From assembly GCA_009839485.1 (NCBI GenBank), contig VXPQ01000018.1, positions 1 through 64,000 of the forward strand: a stretch of 64,000 bases of DNA, read 5' to 3'. The DNA is from Bacteroidetes bacterium SB0662_bin_6. GTDB lineage: Bacteria > Bacteroidota > Rhodothermia > Rhodothermales > VXPQ01. A program made the translations under genes and the position numbers. Below the pieces are notes generated by a model that saw only the letters and a list, made by a program, of their open reading frames with translations, searched no databases and was not told where the DNA came from. Below are positions 1 through 8,299 of this stretch, in pieces. Each line of letters opens with the position of its first letter. The stretch's first letter is position 1.

Positions 1-30
1 TTGACGCCGTGCCTGACGGAACAGAGCATT

Positions 31-56
31 GCTGCATAGTGGTAACAGGCCCTAAA
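31..56 (+). repeat. 26-bp dispersed repeat, copy A
   Basis: This 26-bp sequence (core GTAACAGGCCCTAA) is identical, base for base, to positions 4467-4492. A 20-bp imperfect version lies at 50441-50460. Read on the opposite strand it begins TTTAGGGCCTGTTA, which would suit a transposon end, but no transposase is near any copy. Copies B and C each lie within about 15 bp of a gene start. Here the next ATG (59) opens only a 10-codon frame. Confidence 0.8.
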
Positions 57-69
57 CCATGCGCATGGG

Positions 70-95
70 CGGAAGGATCCTTCCGGCATAGCCGG
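70..95. repeat. Two short inverted repeats upstream of the TM2 gene
   Basis: Positions 70-85 form a perfect 16-bp palindrome centred on GGATCC. It is followed by a second inverted repeat at 83-95 (CCGGC, 3-nt loop, GCCGG). There is no T-tract, so a factor-independent terminator is not supported. The rest of 1-186 shows no credible gene. Confidence 0.5.
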
Positions 96-186
96 CATAC
101 ATCACTATTATGCTGGTTGCCGGTTCGTATAAAGATGGAAGTGGCAAAGTCGTCTGTTATCCTGGACAAAAACTCACATAGTACAT

Positions 187-411
187 ATGGACTACTTCGA
201 TATCAGTGACAAGGGCTTTGTGCCTACGATTTTGTTGTGCTTCTTGCTGGGCACGTTTGGGGTTCATCGTTTTTATGTGGGCAAGGTCGGTACCGGTCTC
301 CTGATGCTTTTTACCCTTGGAGGACTGGGTGTCTGGACACTGGTTGATTTGATCCTGATTATCTGCGGGAAATTTTCCGATGCGGACGGTGCATGGATTA
401 AAATGACCTGA
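187..411 (+). CDS. TM2 domain-containing membrane protein
   Basis: Small 74-residue inner-membrane protein made almost wholly of a TM2 domain. Two hydrophobic helices (about residues 10-30 and 35-60) flank a short turn with the diagnostic G-x-x-G-x-H-R-F-Y-x-G signature ([13 protein letters not shown]). An acidic residue (VDLILI) in the second helix is also typical of the family. The domain is widespread and its biochemical role is unknown. The gene stands alone ahead of a PHP phosphoesterase. The ATG follows an A-rich stretch without a clear Shine-Dalgarno sequence, as is common in Bacteroidota. Confidence 0.88.
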   Translation: MDYFDISDKGFVPTILLCFLLGTFGVHRFYVGKVGTGLLMLFTLGGLGVWTLVDLILIICGKFSDADGAWIKMT

Positions 412-475
412 ATGGGGCAGTAATCCGCATTGTGACCGCCTCACAATGCCGGTAGGTCAATTCTCATTCCGGGCC

Positions 476-1291
476 ATGCAGGTCGATTTGCACACACATA
501 CCACCTGTTCCGACGGGAAATGCACTCCTGCCGAACTGGTGCAAAAGCTGCAGGCATGCGGATTGCGCGGCCTGGCCATTACGGATCACGACACGATCGC
601 GGCGTGGCAGGAAGCCCGTCCCGTGGCGGATCGACTGGGAATCGAATTGATTCCCGGCGTTGAACTCAGCGTCAGCATGGGTCGTATGAGGATGCATGTG
701 CTGGGGTATTGTTTCGATCCGGCGAATGAGCGGCTGAACGAGCAATTCGCCACGTTGCAGAAGCAGCGGAAAGATCGCATGTTTGCGATACTTGATCGCC
801 TGAATGCACTGGGCGCGCCGCTCGATCCCGCGGACGTATTGAACCGGGCAGGTAATGGATCGGTGGGGCGTCCTCATGTGGCGCAGGCGCTTGCGGATGC
901 AGGCCATGTGACGTCGTACAGAGAGGCGTTCAGACGTTATTTGCATGATGAGGGTCCGGCGTATGTGCCGAAGCCGCCGTTTACGGCCCGGGAGGGCATT
1001 GCCTTGTTGCACGCCGCAGGCGGGGTAGCCGTCCTTGCGCATCCGGGGCTGGGCATACAGGTCGACATGATCACCAGGCTCGTGGAGCTTGGGCTGGACG
1101 GGATCGAGACCGTGCATCCTTGTCATACGCGCGTCATGACATTCGAGTATGAATATCTTGCCGAAAAACTTGGGCTCATTCAGACAGGAGGATCGGATTA
1201 TCATGGGTTGCACAAGGACGAAGCACGGAATTTGCTTCGGTACAGCGTTCCGTACGATCGGTTGGAGTCGATGCGCCGGGTGGCGGCGTAA
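476..1291 (+). CDS. PHP domain metal-dependent phosphoesterase
   Basis: A 271-residue PHP-fold protein of the YciV/RNase AM type. Members act on 3',5'-bisphosphonucleotides or the 5' ends of short RNAs with a trinuclear metal centre. Metal-ligand motifs are visible in order: HTHTTCSDG at residues 6-14, ITDHDTI, PGVELS, RPHVAQAL, LAHPG and GGSDYHG near the C terminus. An upstream in-frame ATG at 446 would add ten residues, but the second ATG puts the first metal motif at the usual position close to the N terminus. The substrate cannot be fixed from sequence. Confidence 0.85.
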   Translation: MQVDLHTHTTCSDGKCTPAELVQKLQACGLRGLAITDHDTIAAWQEARPVADRLGIELIPGVELSVSMGRMRMHVLGYCFDPANERLNEQFATLQKQRKDRMFAILDRLNALGAPLDPADVLNRAGNGSVGRPHVAQALADAGHVTSYREAFRRYLHDEGPAYVPKPPFTAREGIALLHAAGGVAVLAHPGLGIQVDMITRLVELGLDGIETVHPCHTRVMTFEYEYLAEKLGLIQTGGSDYHGLHKDEARNLLRYSVPYDRLESMRRVAA

Positions 1292-1376
1292 CATTAACAT
1301 TCCCCTTCCCATGCAGGATGGCGATTGCCGCGCACTCGCCTGCAGACGTTGACACTTCCTTTTTTCGAGAAAAGCC

Positions 1377-1850
1377 GTGCCCGAAATCCTTACAGGTTCG
1401 CATGATGCCGGGAAGGCCCGCTTCGGCGTAGTCGTCAGCCGTTTCAACGAACCGGTTACGGAGCGCCTGCTCGCGGGAGCGCTCGAGGCGCTTGAAGCCC
1501 ACGGAGCGGATATGGATCAGATTACCGTAGCGTGGTGCCCCGGAGCCGTGGAGATTCCACTCGTTGCCCGGAAATTGGCAGGAACCGGATCGTATGATGC
1601 GATTATTTGTATTGGGGCCGTCATTCGCGGTGAAACGCCCCATTTTGACGTCGTATGTCATGCGGCGTCGGATGGTACGGCGAGAATCGCGCTCGAAATG
1701 GGCCTGCCGATTATTTTCGGTGTGCTTACGACGGATACGGCCGAACAGGCGCTTGCACGATCCGGAGGGAACAAGGGAAACAAGGGTACCGACGCTGCTG
1801 TTGCGGCGATTGAAATGGTCAACCTGTTGCGCAAAATCGAGCGGCGATGA
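1377..1850 (+). CDS. ribH: 6,7-dimethyl-8-ribityllumazine synthase
   Basis: Penultimate enzyme of riboflavin synthesis. It condenses 5-amino-6-ribitylaminouracil with 3,4-dihydroxy-2-butanone 4-phosphate in the cytosol, usually as a 60-mer or pentamer. At 157 residues it has normal length. Family signatures are FGVVVSRFNEPVTERLL at the N terminus, GAVIRGETPHFDVV carrying the catalytic His, and GVLTTDTAEQALARSG near the C terminus. The start is GTG. No other rib genes are in the window, and no FMN-riboswitch-like structure was recognised upstream. Confidence 0.95.
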   Translation: MPEILTGSHDAGKARFGVVVSRFNEPVTERLLAGALEALEAHGADMDQITVAWCPGAVEIPLVARKLAGTGSYDAIICIGAVIRGETPHFDVVCHAASDGTARIALEMGLPIIFGVLTTDTAEQALARSGGNKGNKGTDAAVAAIEMVNLLRKIERR

Positions 1851-1951
1851 CCTTGCGCCGCCATTTTACCGATTATTGCGTTCAAACAGGCCGGCTTTTC
1901 GCGCGGCAGTGTGTCCTGTTTGGTTTCCTGTTTCCTGTTCGGGAGTTCGAC

Positions 1952-4288
1952 ATGCGTTGCTTTTTCTCTTTTTGCCTGGCGGCACTTCTGGCCGGTTCCG
2001 CGTCTGCACAGGATCACCGCTGGCAGGCGCACACATCTTTTCGGCAAGTTACGGACGTGGCATCGCATGGCGAAGCGGTGTGGGCCGCCACAACTGGGGG
2101 CGTATTCCGTTATGAAGTCAGATCCGGAGCGTTTTCGACGTATAGTCCCAGCGAAGGCCTCCACGGTGTGGAAGTACAGGCCATTACTGTAGATCCCCTG
2201 AATAATGTCATTTGGATCGGCTATCAGGACGGCGTACTGGACCGGCTGGACCCGGAGACAGGCGTCGTAAAAGCGTATTTCGACATTGCGCGCGCTGAGC
2301 AGTTTTCGTCGCGGCAGATCAACAAGGTTGTAGTGCGCGGGGATTCCGTGTTTGCAGCGACATCGTTTGGGGTCGTTGTTTTCGACCCGGTCCGGAACGA
2401 GGTGCGCGATACGTACAGCAAGCTGGGCTCGCTTGTGGCAGGTACGGAAGTGTTTGATCTGACCTTCGCCCCGGGGCAGGATGGCGAGCCGGCCATCTGG
2501 CTGGCTACGAACGCAGGAGTGGCGTACGCATCCCTGCAATCCTTCAACCTGAGCGATCCTGCCGAATGGACGGTTGAGGCAGCGGGGCTTCCGGTCAGGG
2601 AGTTGCGAGCGATCGCCTGGTTTGAAGGCGCGATATATGCCGGGACCACCCGGGACCTGACGCGCCGGTCGGACAGCGGCGTCTATGTTCCGCTCGGAGT
2701 AACCACCCATGGCATTCGGGATATGGAAGTTCTTTCGGATCGGATGGTGGGAGTAGGGCGATTCGCTCCGTTTGTCGTATCCGGCGAACAGGGTCGCAAG
2801 ATATCCATGGAAACGTATCAGGATCCGGTGAGCCTTGTTACAGGTCCGGACGGAAATGTATGGATCGGCGATACTCAGGGCGGCCTGATCGCCATGGCGC
2901 CCCCGGAGATTTCCGACCGGACCGCAGAGGTCATTCTGTCCGAAGTGTATCCTGACGGACCGCGCGACAACCTGTTTTCGGACCTGCAGGTGGATGGCGA
3001 CGGGAATCTCTGGGTGATTGGTTTTCGGGATAACGAGAGCGGCTTTTATCGCTTCGCCGCCGACGGCGATTGGACGAATTATGTGCGCCGGGTATTTCCC
3101 GAATTGTTTACCACGTACGATCGCCTGCATGTGGATGCTCGCGGACATGCCTGGATAGGTTCCTCCGGGAACAGTTTGGCGGAGGTGTCGGCTTCCGGGA
3201 CGATACGCCCCTGGGACGCCGGCAATTCGTCTTTACTGCCGGCTGCCGGCACGGACAATTATATCATTGTGGGCGGTATCGCCGACGACCAGGATGGCAG
3301 GGTATGGGTCACGAACCCGGCCTCTATTGCGCCGATACACTTCTACGAGCCGGAGAGCGAGACATGGACGGCCATTCCCCGTATACAGTGCGGGGGTTTC
3401 TCCACAGTCCGCGCGGCTTTTGATCGCATCTATATCGATACGTTCGACCAGCAATGGATCATCGTGATCGATCTCGCGAATCTGAGACGAGTGCTTGGGC
3501 TGCTTGTCCTGGACGTGAATGAAACTCCTGCCTCGATTAATGACGATACCTGCCGGTTCTTCAATGAGGAGGGGGGGCTCGGGCAGGGCCTGCCGGGTAC
3601 GACGGTGACTTCCGTCGTCGAGGGTCGGGACGGTATTGTGTGGATAGGTACGGACAAGGGACTTGCTTTCGTGATCAACAACGGGGTCGTGGCTGAAGAC
3701 GCCAATGCCGTGCCTGTTTGGCCGCAGTTCGCGGATCGTGCGGAGGGGACGTATGTGCTGAACGGTATTTTCGTGAACGACCTGGCGGTAGATCCGGCGG
3801 GTCGATTATGGGTGGCGACGAACGAAGGGGTCACGGTCATACGCCAGGCCGAAGGGGGCTATGAGGTGGTTGAACGTTTCTCCGCCGATAATTCGCCGCT
3901 TTTTTCGGACACGGTGGTTGCTCTTGCCATCGACCCGATATCAGGCAGAGTATATCTGGCTACCGATCAGGGTTTGATGAGTTATGAAGGGGGCGCCATT
4001 GCGCCTGTGGAACAGGTTGGGGAGATCAAGGTTTATCCGAACCCGGTTTATATGGAGTCGGATGCCGCCGTGTCGGTCTTCATAGAGGGACTTGTAGAGG
4101 CCACTGCACTGCGGGTCGTCACGCTCACCGGGGAAGTGGTGGCGCGTTTGCAAACGCGAGGAGGGCGGGTCAGGTGGGATGGCCGGGATATGCAGGGCCG
4201 TATGGTTCCGTCGGGTATGTATCTCGTCATTGCTGTTGGCGAGAGCGGCGAAGGGACGGCTTACGGAAAAATGGCCGTGATTCGCTGA
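1952..4288 (+). CDS. PorZ-like two-propeller protein with T9SS C-terminal domain
   Basis: A secreted 778-residue protein. The frame opens upstream at 1847, but the ATG at 1952 gives a clean signal peptide ([20 protein letters not shown]). The body has many beta-propeller repeats of the two-component-regulator type ([54 protein letters not shown]). The last ~85 residues (from IKVYPNPV) form a type A T9SS sorting domain. Layout and opening ([11 protein letters not shown]) resemble PorZ, which in Porphyromonas binds A-LPS and assists the T9SS sortase complex. The PorZ assignment is inference; no other T9SS machinery gene is nearby. Confidence 0.75.
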   Translation: MRCFFSFCLAALLAGSASAQDHRWQAHTSFRQVTDVASHGEAVWAATTGGVFRYEVRSGAFSTYSPSEGLHGVEVQAITVDPLNNVIWIGYQDGVLDRLDPETGVVKAYFDIARAEQFSSRQINKVVVRGDSVFAATSFGVVVFDPVRNEVRDTYSKLGSLVAGTEVFDLTFAPGQDGEPAIWLATNAGVAYASLQSFNLSDPAEWTVEAAGLPVRELRAIAWFEGAIYAGTTRDLTRRSDSGVYVPLGVTTHGIRDMEVLSDRMVGVGRFAPFVVSGEQGRKISMETYQDPVSLVTGPDGNVWIGDTQGGLIAMAPPEISDRTAEVILSEVYPDGPRDNLFSDLQVDGDGNLWVIGFRDNESGFYRFAADGDWTNYVRRVFPELFTTYDRLHVDARGHAWIGSSGNSLAEVSASGTIRPWDAGNSSLLPAAGTDNYIIVGGIADDQDGRVWVTNPASIAPIHFYEPESETWTAIPRIQCGGFSTVRAAFDRIYIDTFDQQWIIVIDLANLRRVLGLLVLDVNETPASINDDTCRFFNEEGGLGQGLPGTTVTSVVEGRDGIVWIGTDKGLAFVINNGVVAEDANAVPVWPQFADRAEGTYVLNGIFVNDLAVDPAGRLWVATNEGVTVIRQAEGGYEVVERFSADNSPLFSDTVVALAIDPISGRVYLATDQGLMSYEGGAIAPVEQVGEIKVYPNPVYMESDAAVSVFIEGLVEATALRVVTLTGEVVARLQTRGGRVRWDGRDMQGRMVPSGMYLVIAVGESGEGTAYGKMAVIR

Positions 4289-4295
4289 TACATAT

Positions 4296-4370
4296 GGTGA
4301 CCGTAGCTCAGTCGGTTAGAGCGCCAGGTTGTGGCCCTGGAGGTCGTGGGTTCAATTCCCATCGGTCACC
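4296..4370 (+). tRNA. tRNA-His (GTG anticodon)
   Basis: A full cloverleaf can be folded. The acceptor runs GTGACCG against CGGTCAC, the D-arm contains GCTCAGTCGGTTAGAGC, the anticodon stem-loop carries GTG, and the T-arm contains GTGGGTTCAATTCCCAT. An extra 5' G opposite C73 is the hallmark of tRNA-His. CCA is not encoded (CCG follows). It lies 14 bp upstream of tRNA-Glu and was probably transcribed with it. Confidence 0.95.
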
Positions 4371-4384
4371 CCGCATGAATATAT

Positions 4385-4460
4385 GCCGCGTTCGTCTAGG
4401 GGTCCAGGACGCCGGCCTTTCACGCCGGTAACACGGGTTCAAATCCCGTACGCGGTACCA
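4385..4460 (+). tRNA. tRNA-Glu (TTC anticodon)
   Basis: A 76-nt cloverleaf with encoded CCA. The anticodon loop is CTTTCAC and the T-arm contains ACACGGGTTCAAATCCCGT. The D-arm CGTCTAGGGG... is typical of tRNA-Glu. The first acceptor pair appears as G-U. The exact 26-bp repeat at 4467 starts six bases after the 3' end. Confidence 0.95.
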
Positions 4461-4466
4461 CGTCAC

Positions 4467-4492
4467 GCTGCATAGTGGTAACAGGCCCTAAA
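4467..4492 (+). repeat. 26-bp dispersed repeat, copy B
   Basis: Identical over 26 bp to positions 31-56. It sits between the tRNA-Glu 3' end (4460) and the PhyH start codon (4503). Direct repeats beside a tRNA recall attachment sites, but the 4.4 kb between copies A and B holds only ordinary genes and no integrase. Confidence 0.8.
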
Positions 4493-4502
4493 GGTTTTTG
4501 CC

Positions 4503-5372
4503 ATGTCGTTTAATGATCTGTCCCGCTTGCACACGGTCGTAAGCGACCTGTTTTCCGGCATGGATCCGGAGACGCACCGCCTGACCGCCGAGCAGGTCGC
4601 CGTTTTTAGCGAGAAGGGGTATGTGTCCGGAATTAGTCTTCTTAATGACGAACAGATCGAAGCGCTTCGGGCAGAATTACAGGAGTTTTTCGACCCGGGT
4701 CACGAGGGGCATGAGCTCTGGCACGAATACCATACCAACGAGTCCGGTGACCCGGACAACGTGTTGTTTCATGCCCTTGGCGCCTGGCGGATTCGCCCGG
4801 GATTTCATGACGCCTTGTGGAATCCGGCGTTTACCGTACCGGCGGCCCAGCTTCTTGCCGGTCCGGTCCGGTTCTGGCACGACCAGCTTTTTTGCAAACC
4901 CGCCCGACATGGCGGGGTGGTGGCATGGCATCAGGATTATTCGTATTGGACCCGCACACAGCCCCTGTCGCATCTCACCTGCTGGATCGGCCTCGACGAC
5001 GCCACGGTTGATAACGGATGCATCTGCTACATTCCGGGGAGCCACGAATGGGAACTGCTTCCGATCACGGGGCTGGCGAACGACATGGAAGCTATTTTTC
5101 AAGTCCTGACCGAGGAGCAGAAGGAAGCGTTCAATCCTGTTTCGATAGAACTCAAGGCCGGGGAGGCGACCTTTCATCATCCCCTGATGGTGCATGGTTC
5201 CCATGCGAACCGGACGGCTCGCCCTCGGCGCGCCATGGTCATCAATGTAGTTCGGGACGGAGTGCACTCTGCTACCGACGAGCCGCTTCTCGACGGCGTC
5301 CCGACTATTGGTAAAGGCAAGGCGCTGGACGGCCAATTCTTTCCCCTTTTGTACGATCCTTCCAACCCATGA
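4503..5372 (+). CDS. Phytanoyl-CoA dioxygenase (PhyH) family protein
   Basis: A 289-residue cytosolic Fe(II)/2-oxoglutarate-dependent dioxygenase. The H-x-D iron motif is seen in [11 protein letters not shown]. The distal His and the 2-oxoglutarate-binding Arg are in [20 protein letters not shown], and the double-stranded beta-helix core runs through [11 protein letters not shown]...[11 protein letters not shown]. PhyH proteins hydroxylate diverse small molecules, so the substrate is unknown. Its stop codon overlaps the next start by 4 bp (ATGA), tying it to a Gfo/Idh/MocA oxidoreductase. The pair probably acts on a sugar- or cyclitol-like compound (inference from context). Confidence 0.88.
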   Translation: MSFNDLSRLHTVVSDLFSGMDPETHRLTAEQVAVFSEKGYVSGISLLNDEQIEALRAELQEFFDPGHEGHELWHEYHTNESGDPDNVLFHALGAWRIRPGFHDALWNPAFTVPAAQLLAGPVRFWHDQLFCKPARHGGVVAWHQDYSYWTRTQPLSHLTCWIGLDDATVDNGCICYIPGSHEWELLPITGLANDMEAIFQVLTEEQKEAFNPVSIELKAGEATFHHPLMVHGSHANRTARPRRAMVINVVRDGVHSATDEPLLDGVPTIGKGKALDGQFFPLLYDPSNP

Positions 5373-6472
5373 AACGCATCGTATCCGCATTGCTCGTCGC
5401 GCTTGCGGCGTTTATTTCGTTTGCTCCTGCCTATGGTCAGGAGGCCGCCCCGCTGCGGCTCGCCCTTGCCCGCCTTACGCAAGACCATGTGTCCTGGGTA
5501 TTCAATCGCCCCGACAAGACGGACATCGAAATTGTCGGCGCGTACGAGCCAAACGCCGCGTTGCGGGAGCGATTCATTGAGCGATACGATCTGGACCCGG
5601 GCCTTTTCTTTACGGACCTGGAGGACATGCTCGACGAGGCGGCTCCAGAAGCTGTTGCGGCTTTCGGTTCCATTGCCGAGCATGTAGAGGTGGTGGAGGC
5701 AGCGGCGCCGCGCGGCGTCCATGTCATGGTGGAGAAGCCGCTGGCGTTCGCCATGGAGGACGCGCTTCGCATGCGCGCCCTGGCCGAGCAGCACGACATT
5801 CATGTGATCACCAACTACGAAACGAGCTGGTATCCTTCCATGTACGCGGCGCAGGAAGCTATTGCGGACAGCGCGTTGGGCCCTGTTCGGAAAATGGTCA
5901 TTCGGGACGGACATCAGGGGCCCGCGGAGATTGGAGTGAGCGCAGAATTTCTGGAATGGCTCACCGATCCGGCGTATAACGGCGGCGGGGCGCTTATCGA
6001 TTTCGGGTGCTACGGGGCCAACCTTGCGACCTGGTTGATGGGGGGCGAACCGCCCCGGACGGTAACCGCCGTGACGCAACAGATCAAGCCGGACATCTAC
6101 CCGCAGGTGGACGACGAGGCCACGATCCTGTTGACCTGGCCGCATGCGCAGGCGATCATTCAGGCCTCCTGGAACTGGCCGTTCAACCGCAAGGATATGC
6201 ATGTCTACGGTCGAACGGGGTATCTTTTTGCGCCGCACGGGACGGAATTGCGCATCCGGCGGGAAGGCGACGCCGGGGAGCGCGTACATCGTCTGGAGCC
6301 GCGGCCCGCTCCGCTCGACGATCCGTTCAGCTATCTGGCCGCCGTGGTGCGCGGCGAGGTACAGGTTTCCGGCACCGACCTTTCTTCCCTGGAGAACAAT
6401 GTAACCGTGGTGCGCATTCTCGACGCCGCCCGCGAGTCCGCCCGTACGGGCCGAACGGTGGTGTTGGAGTAG
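5369..6472 (+). CDS. Exported Gfo/Idh/MocA family oxidoreductase
   Basis: A 367-residue NAD(P)-dependent sugar oxidoreductase-like protein. Family features are the VEKPLAF motif with its conserved Lys, the N-terminal Rossmann region ([17 protein letters not shown]) and the C-terminal [22 protein letters not shown] segment. Unusually it opens with a Sec-type signal peptide ([24 protein letters not shown]) rather than the twin-arginine signal usual for exported members, so a periplasmic site is predicted. The nucleotide-binding Gly motif near the N terminus is weak. It is translationally coupled to PhyH upstream and 12 bp from the sugar dehydrogenase downstream. Confidence 0.85.
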   Translation: MKRIVSALLVALAAFISFAPAYGQEAAPLRLALARLTQDHVSWVFNRPDKTDIEIVGAYEPNAALRERFIERYDLDPGLFFTDLEDMLDEAAPEAVAAFGSIAEHVEVVEAAAPRGVHVMVEKPLAFAMEDALRMRALAEQHDIHVITNYETSWYPSMYAAQEAIADSALGPVRKMVIRDGHQGPAEIGVSAEFLEWLTDPAYNGGGALIDFGCYGANLATWLMGGEPPRTVTAVTQQIKPDIYPQVDDEATILLTWPHAQAIIQASWNWPFNRKDMHVYGRTGYLFAPHGTELRIRREGDAGERVHRLEPRPAPLDDPFSYLAAVVRGEVQVSGTDLSSLENNVTVVRILDAARESARTGRTVVLE

Positions 6473-6484
6473 GGGAGGGTTACG

Positions 6485-7957
6485 ATGATGAGGGGGTGCT
6501 TCAGACTGCCTGTCTGTTTTTTTCTTCTGCTGCTCCTTGCTGCGCCTGTGCATGGGCAAGATCAGGCGGTCGAGTCATCGACTGGGGATAGCGCATTACA
6601 GCTTGAGGAGCCGTTTCCGGCCCTCCGCTTCACCCGCCCCGTGGATTTTCAGGCGCCGGGCGACGGTTCCGATCGGATCTTCGTGGTCGAGCAGGCCGGG
6701 GTCATAAAGGTTTTCGATAACAGTCCCGGTACCGCCTCCACCAAAGTTTTTCTGGATATAAGGGGCCGGGTTCGCGATCAGGGCAACGAAGAGGGGCTGC
6801 TGGGTCTTGCGTTTCACCCGGCATTCGCCGCGAACGGATATTTCTTCGTGGATTATACGGCGTCCAATCCCCGGCGGACCGTGGTGGCTCGTTACAGTGT
6901 GGATCCGAACGATCCCGATCGCGCGCTGCCGGGAAGCGAGGCGGTCATTCTCGAAGTAGCCCAGCCGTACAGCAATCATAATGCGGGGCAAATCGTGTTC
7001 GGCCCCGACGGGTATCTGTATGTAACCATGGGCGATGGCGGCAGCGGCGGCGATCCGCAAGAACACGGCGAAAACCCCGCCACCTTGCTGGGTTCCATTC
7101 TGCGCATCGATGTAGACGGAGGTTCGCCGTACGCCATTCCCTCGGACAATCCTTTTGCGGGCAACACGGAGGGCTATCGCGAGGAGATTTATGCGTATGG
7201 CCTGCGCAACCCCTGGCGGATCAGTTTCGACCCGTCGACCGGCCGTTTGTGGGCTGCCGATGTCGGGCAGAACCTGTACGAGGAAGTGAACATTATCGAG
7301 AAAGGGGCGAATTACGGATGGGATATCATGGAGGGGCTGCATTGTTATGAGCCGGCTACGGGTTGTGATCGGACAGGGCTGACATTGCCTGTATGGGAAT
7401 ACTCGCACGATCTCGGCATTTCGATCACGGGCGGTTTCGTATACCGGGGCACGTTGGTTTCCTCGCTGGAGGGCCGGTATGTGTTCGCCGACTACGGAAC
7501 GGGTCGTATCTGGGCGCTTGCCTGGGACGGCGCCACCGCACAGGTGGAGGAGATTATGGACACCAGCCTTGCCATCTCGTCTTTTGGGGTTGATGAGCAG
7601 CAGGAACTGTACGCACTGGCTTTCGACGGCAGGATATACCGGTTTGCGGAAATGTCTCTTCCGGGTACGAGCGCGGAAAGCGAGGAGTTGCCTGCCGAGG
7701 CAGTGCTTCTGGGCAACTATCCGAATCCGTTCAATCCGGAGACGACCATACGGTATGCATTGCCACGATCAGGCAAGGTGCGTCTCGCGGTGTACGATTT
7801 GCTCGGGCACGAAGTGGCGGTGCTTGTCGATACGGTGGAACCCGCAGGGCATCACGCAGTGCGTTTCGACGGCGACGATGTGCCAAGCGGTTCATACGTG
7901 TACCGTTTACGGGTCGGGGAGAAAGTCATTGCACGCACCATGACGCTGGTCAAGTGA
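6485..7957 (+). CDS. PQQ-type soluble sugar dehydrogenase with T9SS sorting domain
   Basis: A 490-residue secreted protein of the glucose/sorbosone dehydrogenase six-bladed propeller family, which oxidises aldoses with PQQ outside the cytosol. Signals are RIFVVEQAGVIKVFDN, GLLGLAFHPAFAANGYFFV (candidate catalytic His), NHNAGQIVFGPDGYLYVTMG and YAYGLRNPWRISFDPSTG. A signal peptide (MMRGCFRLPVCFFLLLLLA...HG) precedes it. The C-terminal ~85 residues (LLGNYPNPFNPETTIRY to MTLVK) are a T9SS sorting domain, implying display on the outer surface. ATG at 6488 is an equal start. The next gene is its close paralogue without this tail. PQQ use is a family inference. Confidence 0.92.
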   Translation: MMRGCFRLPVCFFLLLLLAAPVHGQDQAVESSTGDSALQLEEPFPALRFTRPVDFQAPGDGSDRIFVVEQAGVIKVFDNSPGTASTKVFLDIRGRVRDQGNEEGLLGLAFHPAFAANGYFFVDYTASNPRRTVVARYSVDPNDPDRALPGSEAVILEVAQPYSNHNAGQIVFGPDGYLYVTMGDGGSGGDPQEHGENPATLLGSILRIDVDGGSPYAIPSDNPFAGNTEGYREEIYAYGLRNPWRISFDPSTGRLWAADVGQNLYEEVNIIEKGANYGWDIMEGLHCYEPATGCDRTGLTLPVWEYSHDLGISITGGFVYRGTLVSSLEGRYVFADYGTGRIWALAWDGATAQVEEIMDTSLAISSFGVDEQQELYALAFDGRIYRFAEMSLPGTSAESEELPAEAVLLGNYPNPFNPETTIRYALPRSGKVRLAVYDLLGHEVAVLVDTVEPAGHHAVRFDGDDVPSGSYVYRLRVGEKVIARTMTLVK

Positions 7958-8077
7958 ATCGGTGTCCCGGTTCCGGGGTGAAAAGTCTCCTTGTAGCCGA
8001 AATTCTGCGTACCTTCAAGGTCTGTGCAGTTGTCCGGTCCATACATTGGGATACTCTGATCAAGACCACTTCGCTCA

Positions 8078-8103
8078 GCGCTTCACGTTTGTGCGTGAAG
8101 CGC
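8078..8103. other. Strong intergenic stem-loop
   Basis: GCGCTTCACG and CGTGAAGCGC form a perfect 10-bp stem around a 6-nt loop. It lies 120 bp after the T9SS sugar dehydrogenase stop and could cap or end its transcript. A T-run is lacking, so intrinsic termination is uncertain. Confidence 0.5.
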
Positions 8104-8177
8104 CCTTCGGGAGGCAGAGAGGGGCACGCTGGCCGCGTCATTCCTCATTATGTGGGGCCTGCCACACTGCTTCGTCA

Positions 8178-8237
8178 TTCCTTGCCAGCGCACCCCTTTC
8201 AGCCTCTGAGCTTTGCGGACTTAATCAGAGTATCCCA
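8178..8237 (+). repeat. Dispersed ~55-bp element, copy 1
   Basis: It shares TTCCTTGCCRGCG, the block CCTCTGAGCTTTGCG and a CTTRATCAG-rich end with 59498-59555. The reverse complement of 42650-42700 carries a related GAGCTTTGCG...CTTAAT.AGAGTAT block. Function is unknown. It doubles as the right end of the inverted-repeat structure described at 8047-8237. Confidence 0.65.
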
Positions 8238-8299
8238 TGGCCTCGACCCTGAAAATGTCTCTACATAACTCCGTCCATTCTTTCGTTTTGTGCTCCAGG

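Larger units (their letters stand above)
8047..8237. mobile_element. 191-bp MITE-like structure with 18-bp terminal inverted repeats
   Basis: The left end TGGGATACTCTGATCAAG (8047-8064) is the reverse complement of the right end CTTAATCAGAGTATCCCA (8220-8237) at 17 of 18 positions. The interior is non-coding and contains a 10-bp-stem hairpin. No clear target-site duplication is seen. The right end is shared with dispersed copies at 59498-59555 and, inverted, 42650-42700. A non-autonomous element or its remnant is the best reading, but no parent transposase is in the window. Confidence 0.45.
7958..8299. other. 342-bp intergenic stretch between the two sugar dehydrogenases
   Basis: No gene is supported. 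It contains a strong hairpin (10-bp arms 8078-8087 and 8094-8103, 6-nt loop) with no T-tract, a terminal-inverted-repeat structure at 8047-8237, and one copy of a dispersed ~55-bp element at 8178-8237. The downstream gene could be read from 8237, but the lipoprotein start at 8300 is better. Confidence 0.6.

Noticed and set aside
9-209. 66-residue frame at the window start
   Set aside because: It contains the dispersed repeat and palindrome, overlaps the TM2 start, and has no coding character.
1292-1376. FMN riboswitch upstream of ribH
   Set aside because: The 85-bp gap is too short and lacks the conserved aptamer blocks.
464-1447. Long minus-strand open frame opposite the PHP gene
   Set aside because: High-GC shadow; no recognisable protein and it covers the real PHP gene. 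The same applies to 1658-3148, 5177-6559 and 8396-9676 on the minus strand.
31-4492. Direct repeats beside a tRNA as attL/attR of an integrative element
   Set aside because: The enclosed genes are ordinary (TM2, PHP, ribH, PorZ-like) with no integrase, and a third copy lies at 50441.
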